7,393 bases of DNA. It comes from Phycisphaerae bacterium (GTDB lineage: Bacteria; Planctomycetota; Phycisphaerae; Sedimentisphaerales; SM23-30). The notes under the pieces are model-generated. The model was not told the origin of the DNA and made no database searches. It saw nothing but the letters and a program-made list of their open reading frames with translations. Location of the stretch: the NCBI GenBank assembly GCA_021736565.1, contig JAIPFO010000184.1:1-7393 (forward strand). The letters run 5' to 3'. A program made the position numbers and the translations under genes. Positions within the stretch are counted from its first letter, which is position 1. Every line of letters starts with the position of its first letter. Below are positions 1-6,400 of the stretch, in pieces.

Positions 1-526
1 GGTAATCTGAAGATTTGACCCTAACTCCTGATCGATGGTTTTACGAATCACAATGGACTTTCACGTAACCACCCAAATCACCTTTGCCACGGAAATCACA
101 GTTCACATTTTAACGCACTCTGAAACGTAATTTGACCCGTCAATGTAAGTCGATAGACGGATTTCGTGCGAGATTTGGCGATTTTTGCCCATCCGAACAG
201 TAGCCAGGACGAACAAAGGCCAATAAAGACACAAATACAAGACACAAAAAACTACAAGACAGAATATTTAGAAAAATAAAGACAAATATTAGAAAAACAG
301 AGACAGGAACCCCTGATCTCCATCCTTCGTCTTATTATCGGAAAATAAACACCCCATGTCAAGGAAAAAAACTTTTTTTTAAGGGCTCCGTCTTATTTTT
401 CTAAAGCCTGTTTTTTGTCTCTAAAAGGGATATTCAAGAAGAAAATCATATTTTTGACACGGGAGTCGGGTATAAGATCAGAATTTTTTTTTCAGGGCAA
501 GCCCAAGGTCCCCAATTTCTGATTTT
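1..526. other. AT-rich region without a convincing gene
   Basis: No reading frame here looks like a real protein on either strand. The stretch is markedly AT-rich, especially 220-500, with long A and T runs (for example a run of A followed by a run of T at 364-380). The A-rich part carries the repeat cluster described separately at 222-422. A 29-codon minus-strand frame (192 down to 103) exists but has no ribosome-binding site and no recognisable family. A TTGACA at 454-459 is followed by TATAAG at 471-476, but the 11-base spacer is too short for a standard sigma-70 promoter. The stretch is most likely intergenic or decayed sequence next to the broken ATPase gene. Confidence 0.6.
222..422. 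repeat. Cluster of AATAAAGAC-type direct and inverted repeats
   Basis: AATAAAGAC occurs at 222-230 and 275-283. The inverse form GTCTTATT occurs at 329-336 and 390-397, the latter two inside a 9-base direct repeat CGTCTTATT (328-336 and 389-397). The longest pairing is TTTAGAAAAATAAAGAC at 267-283 against GTCTTATTTTTCTAAA at 390-405, which is an inverted repeat apart from one inserted base. AGAGACA (299-305) is also inverted as TGTCTCT (416-422). Within the left half, 257-279 and 280-300 look like degenerate tandem units, each starting AGACA and sharing ATATT and TAGAAAAA. The role is unknown: a protein-binding region, a decayed mobile-element end or simple low-complexity drift are all possible. 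Confidence 0.5.
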
Positions 527-730
527 ATGCCGCAGGAGGTAATGCGATCCTCGGGGTTAAAAATCGGACGGTCGAGTCGCCCAAGCATCCATCCTGATAT
601 TTATTTAATGACGGTGGAAGGAAGCGATTTTCTGCCCAAAAAGGCCTGTATTAGAATTGAAATGGGAGGCTCTCACTCTGCAAGGAATCCATCTCGCACA
701 CAGCCGGGCATTAAATATAGATCAGGATAG

Positions 731-758
731 TTGACTTTTTTAAGATCAGGATTACAAT
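731..758 (+). promoter_or_regulatory. Candidate sigma-70-type promoter upstream of the ATPase remnant
   Basis: TTGACT at 731-736 is followed after 16 bases by TACAAT at 753-758, each one mismatch from consensus. Transcription would start near 765, right at the ATG of the ATPase remnant (766), which would make that message essentially leaderless. A 10-base direct repeat AGATCAGGAT occurs at 719-728 and 743-752, one copy just upstream of the -35 and one touching the -10, as operator half-sites sometimes do. The prediction rests on motif match only. Confidence 0.35.
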
Positions 759-765
759 AGCGGTC

Positions 766-945
766 ATGAGAACCGGGTATTTACAACATATCGTGGAGCA
801 ACTGGCCTATTCCAATAAAAAAATGGCTGGTGTTTCAGGGCCGAGGCAATCTGGTAAGGCCACTACCGCTGACAGGTTGACACACCCTGACTGCCGGTCG
901 AGGTCAAAAGAGGTGGCGTCAAACCGGCAACCCCATGAACAATAA
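766..945 (+). pseudogene. N-terminal remnant of an AAA_14/DUF4143-type ATPase
   Basis: This 59-codon frame begins MRTGYLQHIVEQLAYSNKKM and continues AGVSGPRQSGKATTADRL before ending at TAA 943-945. The hydrophobic strand followed by SGPRQ-x-GK-(A/T)T is the characteristic Walker A start of the AAA_14 ATPases, which usually carry a C-terminal DUF4143 domain and total nearly 400 residues. Here only the first 40 or so residues resemble the family. The Walker B, sensor and DUF4143 parts are absent, and the next gene starts at once. The first Thr after the P-loop Lys is Ala (GKAT rather than GKTT). Intact members are common, often mobile, genes of uncertain function. I read this as a decayed fragment; a genuine small protein is less likely. 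There is no Shine-Dalgarno before the ATG. Confidence 0.6.
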
Positions 946-954
946 TAACGTCGA

Positions 955-1965
955 ATGCTTCCCTTTGGCCTTTCCGATAAAGAACATATAAGAGGGGACG
1001 GCGTGCTGCCCCCCTACAATCGAGAGGGCGGACACATTGGCCTGCCCGTACACCAAGAATGGTATGGAAATATATTGAAGAATAATAAGCAGCGTATTTT
1101 AGTGACGGGGATCACCTCTATTCATGGATGGCCTATCTGGAAGGCTTTGCGAGCGGCCTATGGCGACGGGCAGATAATAGGGGTTTGCCCGCCGGCGACC
1201 AGGGGGATGATGGACGACAATGTGATCCCGATGTGCATTACCGACCGGGCAAAACTGGAGGAGATCCGTGAGACCTTTGCGCCGACTTGTGTTGTTCATT
1301 GTGCGGGGGTCTGCGACCTGGACATCTGCCAGGAGAGGCCCCAATGGGCTTATGATATCAACACCAATGGCATGAAGGCCGTGACGGGGGTTTTTTCTGA
1401 TCGCAGTCGGATCATTTACATGAGTACGGACCTTGTTTTTTCCGGGAATGAGCCGCCGGCCAGGGGCTATACCGAAACACATGCACCCGACCCGGTAAGT
1501 GTCGCGGGGGAGACATTCAGTCAGGCCGAGGAGATTTTACTGCGATATGAAAATTCATGCATCATTCGACTGGGACTGCCGCTGGGGGATTCTGTAACCG
1601 GGACCAAAGGGGCGATCGACTGGATCAAAGGCCGATTATTAAAAAATCGGCCGGTCACGCTCTTTTACGACGAATATCGAAGCTGCCCCGAGTGCGGCCA
1701 GATTGGCGAGATGGCCTTGGCGGTACTCTCGCTGGACTTGCGAGGACTCTATCACTTCGGGGGGAACCGCTCATGGCAGCTTTATGAGATCGGGCAGTAT
1801 GTCCTGGAAAAATACAAATGCGCCAAGCATCTGCTCAAAGGGATCAGTCGGCATGAAGAGGTTGACGGGCCGCCGCGTATTGGTGATGTCTCGATGAATT
1901 GCGAGAAGCTCAAGGGGGTTTTGAACGATGCAGGGATCGTTGTTTCGGGCTTTAATGAGTTGTAA
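955..1965 (+). CDS. RmlD/MAT2B-type SDR-fold sugar-nucleotide-binding protein, catalytic residues substituted
   Basis: An extended short-chain dehydrogenase-fold protein, closest in pattern to dTDP-4-dehydrorhamnose reductase (RmlD) and the MAT2B-like proteins. Numbered from ATG 955, the Rossmann strand and NAD(P)-binding loop QRILVTGITSIHGWPI lie at about 46-61. The segment YMSTDLVFSG at about 155-164 matches the family ISTDYVFDG, and GLYHFGGN at about 264-271 matches the substrate-domain signature. Where the family has VYGxxK, this protein reads V-A-G-E-T-F (183-188), so the active-site Tyr is Ala184 and the Lys is Phe188. Reductase activity is therefore doubtful, and a binding or regulatory role is possible. 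The start is uncertain: residues 1-40 do not resemble the family. GTG 1003 has GAGGGG five bases upstream, and TTG 1075 would put the Rossmann strand at the usual distance from the N-terminus. ATG 955 is kept only because it is the sole ATG before the fold. Confidence 0.8.
   Translation: MLPFGLSDKEHIRGDGVLPPYNREGGHIGLPVHQEWYGNILKNNKQRILVTGITSIHGWPIWKALRAAYGDGQIIGVCPPATRGMMDDNVIPMCITDRAKLEEIRETFAPTCVVHCAGVCDLDICQERPQWAYDINTNGMKAVTGVFSDRSRIIYMSTDLVFSGNEPPARGYTETHAPDPVSVAGETFSQAEEILLRYENSCIIRLGLPLGDSVTGTKGAIDWIKGRLLKNRPVTLFYDEYRSCPECGQIGEMALAVLSLDLRGLYHFGGNRSWQLYEIGQYVLEKYKCAKHLLKGISRHEEVDGPPRIGDVSMNCEKLKGVLNDAGIVVSGFNEL
965..992 (+). promoter_or_regulatory. Weak candidate promoter for the RmlD-like gene
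   Basis: TTGGCC at 965-970 is followed after 16 bases by TATAAG at 987-992. A transcript from here would start near 999, downstream of the ATG at 955 but upstream of the alternative starts GTG 1003 and TTG 1075. If real, it supports a shorter protein than the longest reading frame. The -35 match is only four of six. Confidence 0.25.
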
Positions 1966-2021
1966 TACGGGAATTCAGCTGATTGTAGATGTTGCATTTT
2001 TTTTAACGACACGATAGAAAG

Positions 2022-2051
2022 TGGATTTTCTTACGAAGTGGCGCCTATAAT
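2022..2051 (+). promoter_or_regulatory. Candidate promoter for the DoxX gene
   Basis: A perfect -10 hexamer TATAAT sits at 2046-2051, with a poor -35 (TGGATT, 2022-2027) 18 bases upstream. Transcription would begin near 2058 and give a leader of about 74 bases. The leader includes a small potential stem, GGTTT (2100-2104) with AAACC (2113-2117), just before the Shine-Dalgarno. The 166-base gap from the previous gene suggests that the DoxX gene is transcribed on its own. Confidence 0.4.
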
Positions 2052-2131
2052 GATTTTAAGCGGCAGATTTTAGTGCCTGTCTCAAGAATGGAGAAGCCTG
2101 GTTTTTTTTGATAAACCCAAGGAGTTAACTC

Positions 2132-2569
2132 ATGAAAATTTCGAGTGTATGCTGTAATGTAAGCCTGATCACGCTGGTAAACCGGATCGCTCTGGCGGTG
2201 GTGTTTATTTATCACGGCTATGGCAAGGTTTTTGAGGGTGGGCATGGCCAAATCGCCAAAATGATGGTCGAACAAGGTGCGCCGATCCCGGAGGTTCTGG
2301 GCTGGGTGGCGGGGATCACCGAGTTTTTTGGCGGGATATTCATACTGGCAGGGCTCATGAGCCGATTTTGGGCGATGGGCCTGGTTATTTTGATGGCCGT
2401 GGCGATTAAAACCGTCCACTGGGAAAACGGTTTCAGCATCCAGGATCACGGCTATGAATATTGCCTGGTGCTATTGCTCCTGGCATTGGGCGTTGTCCTG
2501 TCGGGCCCGGGAACAATATCGATCGACCAGGTGATGATGAGCAGGCGAAAAAAAGCCTCCAAAGAATAA
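2132..2569 (+). CDS. DoxX family integral membrane protein
   Basis: A 145-residue protein of normal length for the DoxX family (PF07681), small four-helix inner-membrane proteins. Some members are linked to respiratory or oxidative-stress functions (thiosulfate:quinone oxidoreductase subunits, MhqP/CatD-like proteins), but most are uncharacterised. Four hydrophobic segments are visible at about 11-30, 53-75, 78-94 and 107-126. Family signatures are LALVVFIYHGYGKVF-like sequence in helix 1 (here ALAVVFIYHGYGKVF), E-x-x-GG with AGL-x-SRF-A in the second (TEFFGGIFILAGLMSRFWA), and the closing SGPGTISID before a basic tail. The ATG at 2132 is well supported by AAGGAG at 2119-2124, seven bases upstream. 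The gene seems to be a single unit, with a candidate TATAAT promoter upstream and a long inverted repeat starting seven bases after its stop that could end transcription. Substrate and partner cannot be read from the sequence. Confidence 0.88.
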   Translation: MKISSVCCNVSLITLVNRIALAVVFIYHGYGKVFEGGHGQIAKMMVEQGAPIPEVLGWVAGITEFFGGIFILAGLMSRFWAMGLVILMAVAIKTVHWENGFSIQDHGYEYCLVLLLLALGVVLSGPGTISIDQVMMSRRKKASKE

Positions 2570-2575
2570 CAAGAG

Positions 2576-2667
2576 TGACGCCAGCGTCAAAAGTATTTTT
2601 GAAGCCCATTTTCCGCATCTTAAGGGGTACTTTTAAAGCTGAAAAATGACTTTTGACGTGGGCATCA
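2576..2667. repeat. Long imperfect hairpin, copy 1 of a ~90-base dispersed repeat
   Basis: The arms 2576-2594 and 2649-2667 pair over 19 positions with two mismatches and one G-T wobble, including nine perfect pairs GTCAAAAGT/ACTTTTGAC. Pairing continues inward with ATTTTT (2595-2600) against AAAAAT (2642-2647) and AGC (2603-2605) against GCT (2638-2640), with small bulges. The left end is itself palindromic (TGACGC-CA-GCGTCA, 2576-2589). A second, diverged copy in the same orientation lies at 3304-3393. Seven bases after the DoxX stop, it could act as a transcription terminator or mRNA-stabilising hairpin. Its size and repetition also fit a REP- or MITE-like element. No terminal target-site duplication was recognised. 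Confidence 0.65.
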
Positions 2668-3303
2668 AGAATGGTATTTTGATCGCGACCTATTATACAT
2701 AAATACCTTGATCGTATCAATAGAGAGAGGGGCTCCTGGTTCTTCTTAATCCGGTAGCACAGCTGATGCCTTGTTTGTCAAAGGCGTCTATTGCTGATCG
2801 CGTTTCCATTGGTTTCTACTGGACTTTTGGATGTTGCCTGCCTCATATTTGCATACAACCGGTTTGCCATCAACATTCCAACGGGCCACACGATTGTCGT
2901 CATCCTCAAAGCTTTTTTTTCGGTGCCAAGCCACGAGACCTGGAAGAGTATCCGACCAACACCCCTGAGTCCAAAAGGAATTGCGAGCAACCAGAGGAGC
3001 GATTCACGGAAGGTATGGTTGATCCCTTTGCGTCCAAGGCATACCGTCACGCAGAGGCGAAGCAGGAGGCCAGAAAAATCAATCCGATCTGCGATCATAT
3101 GAAGTGTGTAGAGCTACCCACTCCACCATCGGGGCAGTCACCAGGAGTTGTCCCGGTCGACCATAAAGATGCCTGGCGGGTCATCATGTCAAGAATTTTG
3201 GTTAACGCAACGAAAAGAACGATACATAGAGCGGGTCATGGACCATTATGAACCCGATAATACACTTGAATCTGTTCGCGCATTGAATTAGTATGTGACG
3301 AGT
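2668..3303. other. Gene-free stretch bracketed by the two ~90-base repeats
   Basis: Reading frames of up to 161 codons exist on both strands, but none has a Shine-Dalgarno, a recognisable domain or convincing composition, and plus and minus frames overlap fully. Visible structure includes TTGAT-CGT-ATCAA at 2708-2720 and a bulged stem GGTATG (3012-3017) plus CCTT (3025-3028) against AAGGCATACC (3036-3045). Around 3023-3072 the sequence (CTTTGCGTC, then TCACGCAGAGGCGAAG) resembles the CGCAGAGG/CTTTGCGTC-type non-coding repeats dispersed in many environmental bacterial genomes. A 40-codon frame at 3169-3291 ends with an acidic, amphipathic tail, but nothing supports its expression. The stretch is likely intergenic or decayed material. 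Confidence 0.5.
3266..3294 (+). promoter_or_regulatory. Weak candidate promoter for the fusion gene
   Basis: TTGAAT (3266-3271) and TAGTAT (3289-3294) are separated by an ideal 17 bases, each four of six to consensus. Transcription would start near 3301. This gives a leader of about 150 bases that contains the second ~90-base repeat and the GC-rich hairpin at 3351-3373. No better promoter was found closer to the gene: TGGACA at 3385-3390 has no -10 at a usable distance. Confidence 0.28.
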
Positions 3304-3393
3304 TAACGCCAGCGTCATCACTATTATTGAAGCCATTTCCCGGGTCTCAAGGGCCTTGTGCCTTTGGCGGCCCCATTTTTGAGGTGGACATCA
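3304..3393. repeat. Copy 2 of the ~90-base dispersed repeat
   Basis: Aligned with copy 1 at 2576-2667, the first 50 or so positions match at roughly 80 percent (ACGCCAGCGTCA identical, TTGAAGCC identical, then an ATTT...CC...TCT.AAGGG pattern). The right end TTTTGAGGTGGACATCA matches TTTTGACGTGGGCATCA at 15 of 17 positions. The middle has diverged. The long stem is weaker here and replaced by a GC-rich hairpin. The direct orientation and 728-base offset could reflect duplication or insertion of a small repeated element. It lies 57 bases upstream of the fusion gene ATG. Confidence 0.6.
3351..3380 (+). terminator. GC-rich hairpin plus T tract, terminator or attenuator candidate
   Basis: GGGCC (3351-3355) pairs with GGCCC (3369-3373). 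Inside it GCC (3360-3362) pairs with GGC (3366-3368) across a TTT loop, with a four-base TTGT bulge on the 5' side. CA and then five T follow at 3376-3380. It could terminate transcription entering from the left or, if the promoter near 3266 is real, attenuate the fusion gene. The T tract is short, so efficiency is uncertain. Confidence 0.4.
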
Positions 3394-3450
3394 TCACGCT
3401 CAATAGAGGCTGATATGCTACAGCAATAACCGGCATAAAAGGAAAAACAA

Positions 3451-6400
3451 ATGAATCACATGACACGAAACAGGGTTCTTAAAGCAGCATTATTTTCACT
3501 GAGCTGCGTTATCTTCAACGGTGTCCAGGCGAAGCAACTGCTGCCTGCCAATGCGGAGATCTTTACAGTTGCCGGAAAAACCGCGTTCCTGGCCCTTCCG
3601 GAGAAGACGACGGTCGGCAAGCAGATACCCTGGCTCTGGTCCGTGCCGGTGGATGGGAACCTTCCCGGTCAGCTTGAAAAGTGGATGCTGGACAAATGTC
3701 TGGCCAACGGCATTGCCGTTGGGGGGATCGATCTTTCCGGCAATCTCGGGACCCCGCAGGGGCGTGCTATTCTTACCGCTTTTTACGAGGAAGTAACCAC
3801 CCATCGCGGCCTGACAAAAAAGGCATGCCTGCTCGCGCGGAGTTATGGCGGATTGCAGATGTATAACTGGGCTGCTGAACATCCCGAATCGGTCGCCGGC
3901 CTTGCGGGTATTTACCCGGTCTGCAATATGGCCAGCTGGCCGGGGTTGAAGCGGGCCTCTGATGCCTACGGGATGACAGAAGAGGAACTCACCAGGGTGC
4001 TTAAGGCACACAACCCGATTGACCGCCTGGCGCCCCTGGCCAAAGCAAATATACCGATACACCATATCCATGGCGATGTAGACAAACTGGTCCCGCTGGC
4101 GAAGCACTCGGCACTGCTGGCAGAGCGATACCGGGGACTCGGCGGGGCGATCACGGTCGATATTCGCAAGGGCCAGGGGCACAACTACTGGAGAGGCTTT
4201 TTCGAAAGTGAGGCCATGGCTGACTTCATTATTGAAAATGCGAACAAGGCCCAGGACATGGTCATAAAAATGCCCGGTGCCGGTGAGATGCGTTTCAGGC
4301 TGCTGCCTGCCGGACGTTTCATGATGGGCAGCCCTCAGGACGCACAGGACAGCGACAAGGACGAGAAGCCTCTGCACGAAGTGGTGATCTCCAAACCGTT
4401 CTGCCTCGGCGTCTTTGAAGTGACCTGCGCACAGTGGAAACTGGTGATGGGAACGCTGCCCAAGGACGCTGGGGATGACCCTGGGGCGGCAGTCTCCGGG
4501 GTGACCTGGCAGGAGTGCCAGACGTTCATCGGCAAACTGGAAGAACGGGGTTTCGGCACGTTTGGCCTTCCCACAGAAGCCCAGTGGGAGTACGCCTGCC
4601 GCGCCGGGACCGGCAGCCGATTCTACTGGGGGGATGACCCTGACTTTGCCGAGGCGGATAACTATGCCTGGCACCAGGCAAACGCAGACGGCCGCGCCCG
4701 GCCGGTCGGGCAGAAGAAGCCGAACGCCTGGGGTTTGTATGACATGAGCGGCAACGCCTGGGAATGGTGCAGCGACTGGTACGGCCCCTACCTGCCAGGG
4801 CGCCAGGTCGACCCTAAAGGACCCCGGGAAGGTAAGAGCCACGTCATGCGTGGCAATGGCTGGCGCTGGGGGCCGAAATACTGTCGGTCAGCCAACCGCT
4901 TCTACAGTGCCAAAGGCCATGCCACCGGTCTGCGGCTGGTGCTTGTACAGAAGGGCCTGACATCCGCATCAGAGACTATCAAGGTCACCAACCTGGGATG
5001 TGAATATCAGATAGACCCATGGGGGATCGACATCGTTCAGCCGCGTTTGAGCTGGAAACTTGAATCGACTCAGCGCCGGCAGAAACAAACCGCATTTCGC
5101 TTGCTTGTGGCAAGTTCTCGTGACAAACTGGAGCGAAACATCGGTGACCTTTGGGAGAGCGGCAAGGTTAAATCAGATCAGTCGATCCACATTGCGTACG
5201 GCGGAAAGGGGCTTGCATCCAGGATGCAATGTTTCTGGAAAGTCATGGTGTGGGACAAAGACGGTAAACCGTCCAACTGGAGCGAGCCGGGCATCTGGAC
5301 GATGGGCCTGCTTAATAAAACAGACTGGAAGGCAAAATGGATCGGTACACCCCAACCGCAAACATCGCCTTTTTACAGGCAGTCTTTTCAAATTGACGAT
5401 ATCCCGGAACGCGCCGTTGTTTACGTGGCCCCGCTGGGCTATTTCGAGCTTTTTGTCAATGGCCAAAAGATCGCCGATGAGGTGCTTGCCCCGGCGGTAT
5501 CCAATTTCAGCAAGCGGAGTTATTACAGAACTTATGATGTTGCCGATCATCTCAAAAAAGGGAACAACAGCCTTGCGATCTGGATGGGAACCGGCTGGTA
5601 TTCACCCGGCCTGCCGGGCGTTAAACATCACAGCCCGGTCGTTCGGGCACAGCTGGAACTTTCCGGCAACGGTAAAGAACAGTGTATAATAACCGATAAG
5701 TCCTGGCAAACCAAACCGAGTGAAAGAAAGCTGCTGGGTCAATGGCGGTGGGGTAAATTTGGCGGCGAACAGGTTGACAGGCGTCATGTCGATAAACAGT
5801 GGTATGACACTCAAAAGTCAACGTCAGGTTGGACCCCGGTGGTCGAAGTGGACCCCGCCGATGTCCCTTGCAGCGCACAGCCGTGCGCGGGCAATCATAA
5901 ATTAGCTGCGATCCCCCCCCGTTCTGTCGAGAAGCTGGACGAAGATACAGTCCTTGTCGATTTCGGTACCAATCTCACCGGGTTCATGAACATGACCTTC
6001 CGAGGTCTTCAGTCCGGCCAGAAGGTGACGATGTATTACGCCGACCTGGACGGCCGACAGGAAGAGGATAAATGGCGTGCGAAACAGACCCACAAAGATT
6101 TTGCGGTTTATGGTCAATATGATGAATTTATCTCAGCAGGAGCCCCGGAGGAACAATTCAGCAATCTGTTCAATTATCATGCGTTCCGTTATGTACTCAT
6201 TGAAGGATTGTCCTATTTGCCGAATAAGGCCGACATGGCGGCGGTGCCCGTAGAAACAGGGGTTGGGGAAACAGGCACGTTCAGTTGCTCCAACGAGCTC
6301 TATAATCGTATTGATAAGATGGTGCGGTGGACCTACCGCTGCCTGAACCTCGGCGGCCAGACCGTCGACTGTCCGCACCGCGAGAGACTGGGATACGGCG

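Noticed and set aside
454..476. TTGACA followed by TATAAG
   Set aside because: The spacer is only 11 bases, incompatible with a standard sigma-70 promoter.
527..730. 67-codon plus-strand frame with an AGGAGGT close to an internal ATG
   Set aside because: The AGGAGGT (534-540) ends only one base before ATG 542, too close to direct initiation there. It lies downstream of ATG 527, which has no Shine-Dalgarno of its own. The product has low-complexity composition and no recognisable family.
2045..2449. 134-codon minus-strand frame over the DoxX gene
   Set aside because: DoxX has family motifs, a good Shine-Dalgarno and four membrane helices, while the antisense frame has none of these.
2766..3251. 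161-codon plus-strand frame and overlapping 103- and 106-codon frames on both strands
   Set aside because: No Shine-Dalgarno, no domain, odd composition and mutual overlap. They appear to be by-products of non-coding repeat-like DNA.
3169..3291. 40-codon frame with a charged C-terminal half
   Set aside because: AGGAG at 3143-3147 is about 21 bases from the ATG, too far to serve it, and no family is recognised.
3460..3510. Lipoprotein signal in the fusion protein (S-L-S-C at residues 16-19)
   Set aside because: Ser is at the -3 position instead of Leu, and the hydrophobic core continues past the Cys. A type I site after VQA27 fits better.
3496..4842. 448-codon minus-strand frame
   Set aside because: It is fully antisense to the hydrolase and SUMF1 domains of the fusion gene, has no recognisable domain, and is a typical shadow frame of a GC-rich gene.
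5060..5689. 209-codon plus-strand frame
   Set aside because: It lies in another frame inside the GH78 N-terminal domains, which are clearly coding in the frame starting at 3451.
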